IMG/VR virus record: IMGVR_UViG_3300023178_000017 | Coordinates: 41,280 to 105,279 of that record | Direction: 5' to 3' (one strand) | Origin: a virus | Length of the DNA: 64,000 bases | In this document: positions 8,912 to 20,300 of the stretch, one piece after another | Layout of the letters: every line of letters starts with the position of its first letter | Position numbering within the stretch: the stretch's first letter is position 1 | Notes under the pieces: generated by a model | Database searches by the model: none | Told to the model about the DNA's origin: nothing | Seen by the model: the letters and a program-made list of their open reading frames with translations, nothing else | Program-made: the position numbers and the translations under genes

Positions 8912-9058
8912 TTTTTTCTCCTAAAAAATGAATTGGGTTTAATATAAAATTTGCAAATTTCTAGTTCACATATCCCTAGAAGATCATTATCTATCTCGTC
9001 CTCTCACAATGAGGGTCGTGTCTCACTGAATGACACCTTGATTGTAATAGTATTTATA
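8912..9058 (-). promoter_or_regulatory. Leader of the 522-aa fibre gene with late promoter
   Basis: An exact TATAAATA lies at 9051-9058 on the minus strand, predicting a start near 9045 and a ~133-nt leader. The leader can form small hairpins: GTGTC/GACAC (9018-9022 with 9032-9036) and CCTC/GAGG (9000-9003 with 9011-9014). No ORF is seen in it. The promoter box is well supported; the hairpins are weak. Confidence 0.55.
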
Positions 9059-9061
9059 AGA

Positions 9062-9304
9062 CTAAAATGTTCCGCCGTCTATAACAGTGGTAGTAACCCA
9101 CTTATCAGACGATGCGTTATATGCCAATAGGCCGTTATCTGTTTCACTAGCATCTACATCTGATAGTTCTTGTATAGATTTAGCTGATAGATTGACATTA
9201 GTAGATGAGTTACCAATTGCAACTTGTTTTACTCTAAAGTTACCTTGACCTTGCACCTTTCCTGAGATGCCTGCTACTCTTCCTACTACACCTTTAATTG
9301 CCAT
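9062..9304 (-). CDS. Small structural protein ending in IDGGTF
   Basis: 80 aa. Starts MAIKGVVGRVAGISGKVQGQGNF and carries an I-Q-E-L-S-D-V-D motif seen in phage fibre proteins. It ends VIDGGTF, the same terminus as the 522-aa protein and close to that of the 86-aa protein. The upstream 111-aa gene ends two bases before this start. Probably a virion component; no enzymatic motif. Confidence 0.6.
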   Translation of the reverse strand: MAIKGVVGRVAGISGKVQGQGNFRVKQVAIGNSSTNVNLSAKSIQELSDVDASETDNGLLAYNASSDKWVTTTVIDGGTF

Positions 9305-9306
9305 AC

Positions 9307-9642
9307 TTAACTCCTAGTTACACCTGGCGTTATAATAGCTTGTCCTTCGACAACTCTACTAGTTTGACCACCAGAACTTGTTATGTTTAAGTCATACAGA
9401 TATCTGCCTGGATTTAGAGCAGTTGTTTGTGTATCTGTTAAAGACAAAGTGACCTGACCTGAAGCCTCTGAAATAGATGTAGAAAATGTTGCACTTACTG
9501 AAGAAGACGTATATGTTTTTCTCATTTGTGCAGCTGCTGAATAACCTGATAGGTCTAAAACTGAACCATCAGAGTTTGTTACATCTACTGTAATGCTGAA
9601 GTCTGAACCTTGATCTATGTAAAGATTTGCTATAATTGCCAT
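9307..9642 (-). CDS. Small beta-rich virion protein, predicted leaderless
   Basis: 111 aa. The pattern L-Y-I-D-Q-G-S-D-F-S-I-T-V-D-V, then D-L-S-G-Y-S-A-A-A-Q-M-R, then a basic C-terminus resembles beta-sandwich receptor-binding or Ig-like accessory proteins of phages. TATAAATA ends exactly 5 nt before the ATG and no Shine-Dalgarno is present, so the mRNA may start at the AUG. The family call is tentative; the ORF is convincing. Confidence 0.6.
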   Translation of the reverse strand: MAIIANLYIDQGSDFSITVDVTNSDGSVLDLSGYSAAAQMRKTYTSSSVSATFSTSISEASGQVTLSLTDTQTTALNPGRYLYDLNITSSGGQTSRVVEGQAIITPGVTRS

Positions 9643-9647
9643 ATTAC

Positions 9648-9655
9648 TATTTATA
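9648..9655 (-). promoter_or_regulatory. Late promoter giving a leaderless mRNA
   Basis: Exact T4 late box TATAAATA, followed by five bases and the ATG at 9642. In T4 the box spans about -13 to -6, so +1 would be the A of the start codon. Confidence 0.6.
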
Positions 9656-9659
9656 CGGA

Positions 9660-10589
9660 CTAATTATTTAATTGGGAATATGGGACTTTTGTATGTATTT
9701 TTTCTACTGTAGTTGGATCAGTTTTTACGTATGCTTCTTCTAATTGTTTTACAGTACCGTCTGCATCTTTAACATAAACTTGTTTAACTTCTGCTACAGG
9801 ACCTATAGGTCTTCTGCTAGAATATGTTATCTGATATGTAAATGGTGATCTATGTTGATATGTAGTTTGTACAACAATGTTACCACTTCTTGTATTCTGA
9901 GCATTTGCAATATATGGTGAAGGTTGAGAAGCAGAAACCCTATATGTATCTGGCGATCTATGTTGATACGTAAATGGTATTCTATGTTGATAGAACGATG
10001 GTGATCTATGTTGATACGTAAATGGTGTTCTACCTGTTGTAGGATATGTTATAGGTTGCCTATGTTGATATGTTGTTGGTGTTCGCCCTGTTGCCTGATA
10101 TGTTGAAGGCTGTCTTGCATCTCTAATAAATGGATTCTGTCTATCAACAGGATGTCTGTAAGTTGTAGGTGAAGGTTTATTTCTTATAAACGGATTCTGT
10201 TTATTTACAGGATGTCTGTAATTAGCTGATATACGATAGCTACCAATTATCGGATTCTGTCTGTTAACAGGATGTTGATAAGCTGCTGGTTGACGTTGAT
10301 TTGCAACATAAGGTGATGGTCTATTTCTAATAAACGGATTCTGTTGTTGTGCAATGTATGGTGATTGAAATGGACTTCTTGCGATAGCAGCTGTCTGTGC
10401 GTTTGCTATGTAAGGAATAGGCACTCTAGTATTAGCAACTGTCTGAGCGTTTGCTGATGCACGGGCATTAGCAATGTACGGCACAGGCGTAGTACCGTTA
10501 GTAGAATTTTGTCTATTAGCAATATAAGGATACGGCTGTTGTCCTGGCGTTGCGTTTGAATTGCTATATGTTACTTGTACGGTTGGCAT
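9660..10589 (-). CDS. Repeat-rich virion protein (PFTYQHR / NPFIRN units)
   Basis: 309 aa. Short N-terminus (MPTVQVTYSNSNATPG), ~220 residues of x-P units (SPFTYQHR, NPFIRNRP, VPYIANA), then a C-terminal ~50-residue non-repeat segment containing QVYVKDADGTVKQLEEAYVK. A similar V-Y-V-K / I-Y-I-K phrase occurs in the N-termini of the 591-aa and 554-aa proteins, so it may be a shared anchoring motif. It starts one base after the stop of the 554-aa gene. Same family as the left-edge proteins. Confidence 0.7.
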   Translation of the reverse strand: MPTVQVTYSNSNATPGQQPYPYIANRQNSTNGTTPVPYIANARASANAQTVANTRVPIPYIANAQTAAIARSPFQSPYIAQQQNPFIRNRPSPYVANQRQPAAYQHPVNRQNPIIGSYRISANYRHPVNKQNPFIRNKPSPTTYRHPVDRQNPFIRDARQPSTYQATGRTPTTYQHRQPITYPTTGRTPFTYQHRSPSFYQHRIPFTYQHRSPDTYRVSASQPSPYIANAQNTRSGNIVVQTTYQHRSPFTYQITYSSRRPIGPVAEVKQVYVKDADGTVKQLEEAYVKTDPTTVEKIHTKVPYSQLNN

Positions 10590-10590
10590 T

Positions 10591-12255
10591 TTATACTATT
10601 ATTGGCCCCCCACTACCTGCATTATATGCTGCTCTTAAACTTATGGGGCTTGATGACCAAGAACCGTTGAAGTATGAAGCTATATGAAAATATGTATAAT
10701 AAGTGTCTGTGCCTTTTGTTGCTTTTATTCCAAAATAAACATCATTTGATGTTAATTGTACTGGATTACCTGTGCTGTCGTATACACCCCACTTAAAAAA
10801 TCTAGCAGTGCGAGTACCATTAAATCCACCCCTTGAAGTTGAACCAGACCAGAAATTATAATATTGGCCTCTGGTTTTTCCACAAACATGTGGATAAAAT
10901 CCATAACTGTTTCCACCTCCTCCGTAACAATTTGTTTGAGCTTGAGTACCTGATACCGATTCACCACTTGCATAATATGCTACATCAAAATTCCAAGTAT
11001 CGTCAATTATACCATTAGCATTCAAATCGGTAATAGGCATATAAAATCTATAATAAAAACTCCAACCACTATTACTAAAAGAGTTATAATGACCATACGA
11101 TATTCTAAAAGCCCCTAAAGGATTTGTCTGAACAGTATTATTGTTAGCTGCAAAATCAAATTGCATATAACAACCACATTCGGTATGATTAAAACCAGGA
11201 TTACCAGTTGCTAATTGAAGAGTATTCCAACTTGGTACACTAAACATAGAAGCAGTTCCTGAAGGTGGGTCAGAATTTATATAATTCGTACTACCACCAA
11301 AAGGATATACATCCCAAACAGGATTACTTATACCTGAGCCCCAAGGTTGAGGGTTCGGTTGATTAGCTAAAGTTGCACTTGTTGCTGTTGAACTTCCAGA
11401 CAGTGCTGATTCGCCTACAATACCTTCATATGATGTTGGTACCTGAGCAGTCGATGGTGACTGATATATGTAAGGCGTTTGGCCTTGTGCTGAATAAGTC
11501 GAAGGCGATTGATAAATGTAAGGCGATGGTCTTTGCGCCTGATACGTAAACGGATTTTGATAAATCGATGGCACCCTATATGTTTGAGGACTTCTTTGTT
11601 GTGCTTGATAAGTTGAAGGCACTCTATAAGGTACAGGTTGTTGATTTGACTCCTGTGCGTTTATATTTGCTGGTGACTGGTGTTGATACGTAGTAGGTTG
11701 TTGTGCCTGATATGTTACAGGATTTCTGTAACTTCTTGGGTCACGATATGTACTAGGTGATCTATAAGCATAACTTACAGGATTTCTGTAACTTCTTGGG
11801 TCACGATATGTACTAGGTGATTGATGTTGATACGCAACTATAACCTGTGCATTTCTTGGGTCTCTATAAGTTGAAGGACTTTGATGTTGATACGTAAACG
11901 GTGTTTGTGCGTTTGCAGGATACGGATACGGATTCTGTCTATTAGCAATATAAGGTGATTGTGCATCGGCCTGATAAGTATACGTTTGTTGTGCGTTTCT
12001 TATAAAAGGATTTTGTCTCGATCTTATGTTAGGTTGCTGTGCGTTTCTTATAAAAGGATTTTGCCTATTAACAGGATTTCGATAAATTATTGGTTGTTGA
12101 TTCTGATAAGTCGAAGGAGACTGAAACGTATAAGGAACAATCGATGGTTGTTGTCTTATATTTGGTTCTTGAATGTTAGCAGGTTGCCTTGCTATGTAAG
12201 GTTGCTGAAAACTACCGCCATTTAAATTGTGTTTAATGTAAATTTTATCTGCCAT
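10591..12255 (-). CDS. Repeat-rich virion protein with aromatic C-terminal domain
   Basis: 554 aa. N-terminus ADKIYIKHNLNGG; residues ~15-275 are x-P repeat units (SPSTYRDP, QPTTYQHQ, SPYIYQ). Residues ~300-554 form a different, Trp/Tyr/Phe-rich globular region (SNPVWDVYPFGG, GHYNSFSNSGWSFYYRFYMP) with scattered Cys, resembling a lectin- or carbohydrate-binding-like beta domain, though I cannot name the family. This makes it a candidate receptor-binding protein. Three of the four repeat proteins differ in the non-repeat cap, suggesting a modular system. Confidence 0.7.
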   Translation of the reverse strand: MADKIYIKHNLNGGSFQQPYIARQPANIQEPNIRQQPSIVPYTFQSPSTYQNQQPIIYRNPVNRQNPFIRNAQQPNIRSRQNPFIRNAQQTYTYQADAQSPYIANRQNPYPYPANAQTPFTYQHQSPSTYRDPRNAQVIVAYQHQSPSTYRDPRSYRNPVSYAYRSPSTYRDPRSYRNPVTYQAQQPTTYQHQSPANINAQESNQQPVPYRVPSTYQAQQRSPQTYRVPSIYQNPFTYQAQRPSPYIYQSPSTYSAQGQTPYIYQSPSTAQVPTSYEGIVGESALSGSSTATSATLANQPNPQPWGSGISNPVWDVYPFGGSTNYINSDPPSGTASMFSVPSWNTLQLATGNPGFNHTECGCYMQFDFAANNNTVQTNPLGAFRISYGHYNSFSNSGWSFYYRFYMPITDLNANGIIDDTWNFDVAYYASGESVSGTQAQTNCYGGGGNSYGFYPHVCGKTRGQYYNFWSGSTSRGGFNGTRTARFFKWGVYDSTGNPVQLTSNDVYFGIKATKGTDTYYTYFHIASYFNGSWSSSPISLRAAYNAGSGGPIIV

Positions 12256-12256
12256 A

Positions 12257-14164
12257 TCATATCACAAACCATAAATGTCCAACTTCTTTACCTGTACCAC
12301 TTGGTGTACCAGATAGTGAAGAAGCACTAACAACTTCATAATCTAACTCAACATCATCGCCGTCTAATTTAACACCGTTTGATGTGTTCACTGATAAAGT
12401 AGCAACACCATCTAATGAATCACCTGAAGAACCTGCGTTATAAGATTTCGCAAGACCTGAACCAGCAGATATGACACTATTTACTCTATCATCTGTAAAG
12501 TATTTATTAGTTTGTTCTGATATAGAATCGGTACCTGTTGAGTTATCTGCAACTTGTAAATCACCATTAGAATCAAATACTAGTATTTGACCAGCAGATG
12601 CACTAGATGTACTACCTACATCTGTTAAATCAGATATAGCAGAGTTCATTGTTGTGTTTATTGATACATTGCCTTTAGCAGTCTGTGTGACTGAACCTGT
12701 AACTGCACCAGTCAATGAAAAGTCTGAATTATCTAAAACTAAATCTAAAGTATTATCTGAGTCATCATAGGTAACTGAAAGACCTGATTCAGTGTTTGAA
12801 CTAATCATTGTACCGACTGTGTCAGCAATTCTTTCTACAATGTCATCAACTACAAAACTAGAACCGTTGTACTTAAGAACACTATTAGTATTTGCGCCAC
12901 TTGTATTTACATCTGAAAGATCATCGATACTAGCAGCTGCGATTCTAGCGTCTGCTCTACCGTCTGTATAATAAAGATTAGAACTTCCTTCTGTTAAATC
13001 ATCAGTGTCATGGTTTGATAAACTTGAAACTGTACCTGTAAGATGTCCTGTTGATACATTTAAAACTGTTGTTGAACCGTCTGCTGTAATTGTAGATAAT
13101 CTTGCAGTAGCATCGGTACCATTTGTACCGTTATCGATGATTGTTTGACCACCACTTGATAGAACATCACCTTTTAGATTACCATTAAAAGTAGTTGCAG
13201 TCATGTCTGTTGCATGAATGTTCTGCCATTTTAGTATACTACTTCCAAGTTCGTGTGTGTTGTTAGCACTTGGTAAAACATCTGAGTCTATTGAACCTGT
13301 GAATGATATTGTATCACTAGATGCGTTACCTAAATCGATGTTACAATTCAGTGATGATAATCCATTAACTGTTAAAGCGCCAGTAGTTGTAACTGTTGAG
13401 GCATTTAAATCACCGCCTGTAAGTGTTGCAGTTCCATCACTCAATGTACCCACGTTGACTGTTGCGCTAAAGTTTGCATTTACACCACCAGTAATACTAC
13501 CTGAGTTGATACTCATGGTGCTATCAGTAATTGTAGGCGCAGTCATTACACCGCCTGTTGTGATTGTTATATCATCTTCTGCAAATGTTTTACCTGCAAG
13601 TTGAATGTTGAAACCAGTCTCTAATTCTGTTGTGTTATTTGTGTTTGAAGCATTAAGAATAACACCATTTGAGTTGTTGTTAAAGATTGAGTTTGTATCT
13701 GATAACTGCCAGTATGAAGCACCTGTACTTGCTAATGCAGTACCTAAGTATGAACCTGTGTAAGAATATAGAACGAATCTATCGCCATTTGATAAACCAG
13801 AACCGTATGTAGCACCTTGTAAGTTAATTCTTCCATAACTACCATCTGAATTTTGGCTAGTGATCTGATAGTCTATACCTTCTATTAAGTGAGAACCGTT
13901 GACAAAGACCTGAATTCGGTCTTGTACAAATTTCATCACATTGTTAAACTGATCAGCGCCTTCGAAATGCGTTTCACCACCAGTTGCAATATACACATAC
14001 TCTTGGAAGTAAAATGCTTTATCTTCTACACTATTAACAGCGTCAACTAAAGTTGCTTGAGCAGTAGTTCTAAGACCACTAATATCACCCACGTCATTAG
14101 CCAACACATTATATTGTTGTCTAAAATTTTCTATAGTACTGAAACTGTCTACTGTTTTAGCCAT
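12257..14164 (-). CDS. Tail-fibre-like structural protein
   Basis: 635 aa. N-terminus contains T-V-D-S-F-S-T-I-E-N-F-R-Q-Q-Y-N and a segment I-Q-V-F-V-N-G-S-H-L-I-E-G-I-D-Y common in T4-like marine fibre proteins. Later parts carry E-G-S-S-N-L-Y-Y-T-D-G-R-A-D repeats, and the C-terminus ends GKEVGHLWFVI, echoing GAVGDLWILYS of the 765-aa protein. Probably a long fibre. It overlaps the upstream coiled-coil gene by 8 bases. Confidence 0.75.
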   Translation of the reverse strand: MAKTVDSFSTIENFRQQYNVLANDVGDISGLRTTAQATLVDAVNSVEDKAFYFQEYVYIATGGETHFEGADQFNNVMKFVQDRIQVFVNGSHLIEGIDYQITSQNSDGSYGRINLQGATYGSGLSNGDRFVLYSYTGSYLGTALASTGASYWQLSDTNSIFNNNSNGVILNASNTNNTTELETGFNIQLAGKTFAEDDITITTGGVMTAPTITDSTMSINSGSITGGVNANFSATVNVGTLSDGTATLTGGDLNASTVTTTGALTVNGLSSLNCNIDLGNASSDTISFTGSIDSDVLPSANNTHELGSSILKWQNIHATDMTATTFNGNLKGDVLSSGGQTIIDNGTNGTDATARLSTITADGSTTVLNVSTGHLTGTVSSLSNHDTDDLTEGSSNLYYTDGRADARIAAASIDDLSDVNTSGANTNSVLKYNGSSFVVDDIVERIADTVGTMISSNTESGLSVTYDDSDNTLDLVLDNSDFSLTGAVTGSVTQTAKGNVSINTTMNSAISDLTDVGSTSSASAGQILVFDSNGDLQVADNSTGTDSISEQTNKYFTDDRVNSVISAGSGLAKSYNAGSSGDSLDGVATLSVNTSNGVKLDGDDVELDYEVVSASSLSGTPSGTGKEVGHLWFVI

Positions 14165-14375
14165 TTATTTTCTCTTCTATCTTTCTAAGAAGTTCCTTAA
14201 CTTCGGTTACTTCTTGTCTTAAACTATTTATTTCCTTTTTCTGAGAAGCAATGATTTGTCTTCTTCTCATTACCAATTTAAACTGTTCAACATCTGTATT
14301 GATAATTGCTTGTGAACTTTCTTCTCTAATTAGATTTGAATGTCCTTCAACCTTTATCATGCTAATGCTATACAT
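14157..14375 (-). CDS. Small coiled-coil protein
   Basis: 72 aa. Residues ~30-70 have a strong heptad pattern ([20 protein letters not shown], then [13 protein letters not shown]). It overlaps the 2255-aa gene by 19 bases and the 635-aa gene by 8, so it is translationally coupled between two large virion genes. Possibly a fibre trimerisation or joining protein; that role is inference. Similar-size coiled-coil genes occur beside fibre genes in related phages. Confidence 0.6.
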   Translation of the reverse strand: MYSISMIKVEGHSNLIREESSQAIINTDVEQFKLVMRRRQIIASQKKEINSLRQEVTEVKELLRKIEEKING

Positions 14376-17300
14376 CTAAGACCAGAAATTATTGGTACTT
14401 GAGATGTGTTTGTAGCCTGTCCTACAATCTTAATTATAAAACCTGTAAATTCAGGTAAGTTGTCTGCTGTGTATTCGTATTCTTTAAAGTTTCTAGCGTC
14501 TTGATCAATAGCTGTGTCAGGACCACCAGTTGAGTTAAAGAATTCAAATCCTAAATCATCTACTGGTGTATCTTCATCGTTTTTGATGAGTTTGTATAAA
14601 ACTTTAATGTCTGAGTTAGGTGGTCTAAAGTTATCTGATAAAACTTTCAATGATGTAGCAGGATTCTTTAAACTTACCAATCTTGTTGTGTATACCATTG
14701 CGTTGTTATCGCCATCTGGTTCTGTTGATGGTACGTAAACTTCACCATCTGATAGATCGGCAGCAGAATCAATATCATTAATTCTGTTCATAATACCTAG
14801 ACAACCAATTGTACCTGTATCAATGTAAGGTGATACGTTTGGATTTGATGATCTCATTTGTAGTAATAATCTAAATGATCTCTGGTTACCCATTCTCTCT
14901 AATTCGTTGAGGGGTGATGCAACAACACTTGGTCTACTGAAGTAAACGTTATCGTTTAATTTAATAAAGTCATTTGCAGTTCTTCTTACATATTCAGTAT
15001 CTAAGTTTGAATCTTCTGGTGAACCCATACCTGTTCTATTAATACTTGAGAATATTTGAGTATTATTAAATGTTATAGAAGGTATCATTGTATGAATTGC
15101 ATCATAATAGATGTTTCTTGTACTTCTAACTTGACTACCACCGCCATCTACACTTTGAGTTGCAACAAAACTTGTGCCGCCTTCTAAGTCATAAGATGAC
15201 ATTACAGATGTTCTAGGTAGAACATTAAATGAGTCTATACTATAATCTTGTAGACTCTCGTGTGTACCGTTAATAGCTGCAACTGGAATACCACCCAATG
15301 TGTTTTCAACATTGGTGACACTTACTGTAAATGTTTGACTGTCGATTGTGACTGTAATAGTGTCGTTCACTGCGTAGTCACTACCTGGATCAGTAATCTT
15401 AATTGAGTTTACTGCATCTAAATCTCCAGCGTCTACAACTACTTTGACTTTAAGACCTGTACCTGTACCACCTGTTACAACAGCATCATTACTTCCACCA
15501 GTCTCGTATGTCTGTGCTGTTACGGCAGCACTAATAGCACTTGGTGTGCCAATCTCTACTACGCCATCTTCTTTATCGCCTTTCACGCCTGCTATTGTTA
15601 CGTGTGAAGTTGTTTCGTACATACCGTGTGAGTAGTTTAATATCTTAACATAACTTTGACCAGCAAATGTTTGAACTGGATTCTCTTGTAGTTTTACATC
15701 TCCGATAAAATCGTTTTCAAACACAACTTCTGCAACTTTTGAGGTATCGAATTGTGCAATCTTAAGATTGAACTTGAGATCGTCTGTTTGTTCTGCTGTC
15801 CATGTTGATGCGTTTTGTGATAAGAACAATGAACCAGCATATGGTTGTCCTGAAATTGTTTCACCAGTAATTAAATCGTTTTCGCCCATTCTGGATATGA
15901 AACATTCGTATTCGTTTGAGTTTGATAAAACTACGAAACAGTATTCTTTACCTTTCTCTAGGTATACAGGCGAATCAAATGTAAATGTTGTAGCACTTGA
16001 ACCGTCTTCTGAAATATTAACTTCGTTTGGATTCTTAGATACTGTTGAGAATGGTAATACTAACTGACCTGGATAACCATTCACCATGTTTCTAACTTGT
16101 ACTGACACTGGTAGTGCATCGTCTTTAGTTCTAAAGAATAGATCAACTGAAGACAACATCATGCCACCATCCATATCTACTAAGAATGATTCTGCTAATG
16201 GATCGACCCACTCTGTCTCACGCAATTCTCTCTCATCGAATATTCTAGGAATTCTAGGATCAACGTCCCAAAAATCTCTAGGGTCATCAATAGGCGGTGG
16301 TGACGGTATCGGCGTACTTGTTGGTGTCGGCGTTGGTGTCGGTGTCGGTGTAGGCGACGGTGTAGGCGCAGGAGTTGTTGTCGGCGCTGGCGTCGGCGTA
16401 GGTGTCGGTGTAGGACTTGGTGTAGGCTCTGGAGTCGGTGTTGGACTCGGTATAGGTGCCTCAGTAGGTTCTGGTGTAGGTGTAGGTGCTGGAGTTGCAG
16501 GTGGTTCTGGACTTGGCTCAGGTGGTGTACCTGTACCAGGTGTTACGTTTAATAACTCACCTCTTCTTACTATTTGTCTCTCAGCAGATAGCCTTTCAAT
16601 AACTACTCTACCATTCCTTGTTGATACAATTTCAGTTTGTGAAGCTTGTAATAAACCTTGTGCTTGATAGATTGCATTACCTCGTGATGCTGGGTTAGAA
16701 AGGTTATTTGAACTTGATGTAATAACCATTTCTCTAGCACCAGTTGGGAATCTCTGGAATCTATCGTTAGGTAAACTGAATGTTGCTCTTAATCTACCGT
16801 TACCATCTGTTTTTACTATTTGATCGTATGATGTACCACCATCTTTACTGTACAGTGTACTGAATGGTTTTACATATGAGTTTACATCGATACCATCAAA
16901 GAATACGTAATGGTTTGTGTTTGGTTTTAAGTTAACTGCATCTATTTCAATGTCTCTTGGTCTACAGAATGGTACAATTGTGACACTAACAATTCTATCG
17001 TTACGTGTTTCAACTAACTCTTCTACAACCGATGTTCTAACACCTGTTCTGATCTGAGACTCAGGTGTTTCTGTTACATTTCTTGTAACAGTAGTATTAG
17101 GTGTATATTCACCACCTTGTGAAGGATCACCGTTCCAAGCTGCTGGAACACTTGATAATGTCTCTGTCTCTACAACTGTAGGTTCACCTACCCATGTAGT
17201 CTGCCATGCGTTCCAAACAGTGCCTAATGCGTTTTCGTTCTCTGCTAATATTGCATCGAAGTTGCCTTCTCTGTTAACTCTTACTTCTGGTAATTGTTCT

Positions 17301-20300
17301 GTGTCTTGCCAGATGTCTGTCTCTGGACTTAGTTTAACGTGACCAATAAATGCAAACACAGCGTATGGGTTAACATTTAATGACCTAGATGCCTTATTTT
17401 GATTAACAAATGATCTTTCTGTATATGGTAATGTGATAATATCACCAGACTTCTTATAGTTACGTGACAATGCTGAGTTAGCAATGATATCAAAGAACTG
17501 AGTATGGTGTTTAGGTCTTAATTGACCTAGTTTTGTATCGATAGCACATTCATAGTCTGGATGTGAAACATCACCAATCTTATGACCTCTAAAGTTATCT
17601 ACTAAGAAGCCTGATTTATATCTGTCAAATCCGTCTGCATCTAAAATTTGTTTTGATTGTGTATCTTTTTCTAATAAAGATAGTGCTGTAATTCTTTCAA
17701 TGTTTGTAAGTCTTTGGTTTATTCTACCAATATCTTTCATCGTATATCTACGATGATCAAATTGTTTTAAATTGATTTCTTTTAAGTTTGATGTGTAAGC
17801 AGGTATGAACAATTCGAACATTTCAATTGCATCATCTAACTGATTTGGTTTTTGAGGACTAATATCAGGATAACCAATAGAAACTTCAAACTTACCATTT
17901 CTAGTTAAGAATACTTTATCAATTCTAGGTACATAGAAATCTATATCTGCTGTCACTGAAGATGTAGGCATTGGACATGAAATTGTTCCATTGTCGACAT
18001 CGTTAAACACCCTTGATGTGTATACAAATGGTGCAGCTGTTACTTTTGTATTATCTGATAAGTTTAATGGATCGTTCTGATCATAAGCATTTGTATCATC
18101 ATCTTGGAAATTAGTGCCAGGTAAAAAGTCTGTTGATGGTCTAAAGTCTACTGCATCTGATAATTCGAACTTACCGTCTGGTTCAAAACCACCTAAGTCT
18201 ACTTTATTTGGTGAGTAATTTGGTATATCTTTGTACTCAACATCAGCACTGTTATAAGAATTTACTGAGTAGTAATCTCCTGTACCACCTCTACTAAACA
18301 TGTCAAAGATAACAGTCACAGGATTGTTAGGTGCTGATCTACCTTGTTTTAAAACTAGTTTTGAGAAGTCATAATAACCATCTCTTTGGCCATTGTCTAA
18401 GAAATAGTTGTTCTTAATGTTTGGTGAACCTGCACTTAAGTTTGATAGTACAGCGATACCTGAACTTGTTTGGCCAACAATTGTCTCACCGTCAATGAAA
18501 GGTATATCATTTAAGTATACAAAGTATGATGTGTTTGTATCACCACCCCAATTGATCAATAATGCTCTTGCTGTTGATGATTGACCTACAATCTCTTCTT
18601 TTAATGCAAAAGAACCTGAACTTATTGTTACAGTTGCGTTTGGTGGTGTTGCCTGACTATTTGAACCTGAAGTTGTGCCTGGAACTGCCTCTAAAACTGC
18701 ATGTATTTTATAGACATCTGGTACACATAGATTCAATTCTTTGTGATCGTATGCAAGACCATAGAAAGGTTTATCACTATTAGATGATCTAAATGAAACT
18801 GATCTGAATTTTTCTAAAGCTTTTGACTTTACAGCAGGTGCTGTTCTCTTAACAGTATAAGTTGCTAATATTTGAGCACCTGATCCTGAATCACTGAATG
18901 TAACATCTAATGAAGTACCTGGTGTACCAAAAGTTACATCGTCTGCGACTAACACGTCACCTAATGCTACGACATCACCAGTTCCGTTTAGTGATAATTT
19001 AGTAAATTGATATTTGTCATCACCAAAGTCTGAGAATGTTTCGTCTGACTCTTTTGTCAAAGTGATTGTACCATTTGACATTGAGAACAGTCCTTGTTTT
19101 CTGACTTCTACTGTTCCTGTTGGTGTTACATCTGAAACGTAATCTCTAGGCCATGCAAATATATTTGATGTCTGATCTTGGTCTGCAAGTTTTGCTCTTT
19201 TTCTGATAACTGCTACTTGTGTTGCCGCTGAAGGTGTCACTGCACCACCAGCTGTTGTAACTACATTTAACGATGTATCGTTAGTAACAACTGAAACTCT
19301 ATGTTCTGTACCATTAACAACGATATGATCACCAACTTTTACTTCTTTAGTAAACTGTGAACCAACACCTTGTAATTCATTTGTTGAGCCATTAAATGTA
19401 CCTAAACCAGATATTACTGATATATCATCTAATACTACATCGGCACTAAAGTCTAGTCCTACGCTAGCAGGTGAAACTTGACCGACTGAGTGAGATTGAC
19501 TTACATTAAAGACCTGAACACTAGTTGATGCTACTGCTGATGCAGTTCCCTTACCTCTAACTGATACATTATTACCTGATACAAATTGTCCTACTACATC
19601 ATGTAGATAAATGTTATTACTATCGACATATGCAACAATACCTGTTGCGCCTGTAATATCGTCTGTTAGTTTATCACCGTTAGCATATAATGTTGAGGTT
19701 GCTGTTGTAACTCCAACTTTAGTAAACATTTTAATATCAAATAGATATAATTGATATTCATCTGTAGCTGACTCATCAAAATGTCTAACTCTTGCAAAAC
19801 CAATATTCTCTGCACTACCACTTAATGCTGATGCAGAAGATTTAGGTAGACTGTAAAGTTTGATTGGTTCGAAAGCATTTGTTGAAGCTGAATCACCAAT
19901 TTCTGGCATTCCATAAATGTTGTTGATTTTTAATTTATTACCTATTCTAACTGGTGTTGATGCGTTAGATAGTTCTGCTGTTGTTCTTGCTTTATTAATT
20001 GTTAGGTTTGATGTACCTGCTTTTTCAATTTCGTATCCTCTAACATAAGCTTTACCAGCAGATATCTGCATGATAAACTTCTCTTCTTGTCCGCCTTCTG
20101 CTATTGGATAAAACCCTTTGTTATCTGAAGTTTTTAAATGTTCTCTGAAATTACTAGTAAATGGTCTTACAACAAAATCGCCATTGGCATCAAAGGTTCT
20201 TCGTGCCATAGTATTTTCTATTTCAGAATAGATTGGTCTATTGATTGATAGTTCAATGATACCATTGTTAACTCTTGCTAATTCAATGAAGTTAACACTT

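Noticed and set aside
16086-16667. Gly-Val-rich plus-strand frame that resembles an elastin-like protein
   Set aside because: It is the complement of the Pro-Thr linker microsatellite in the DUF4815 gene.
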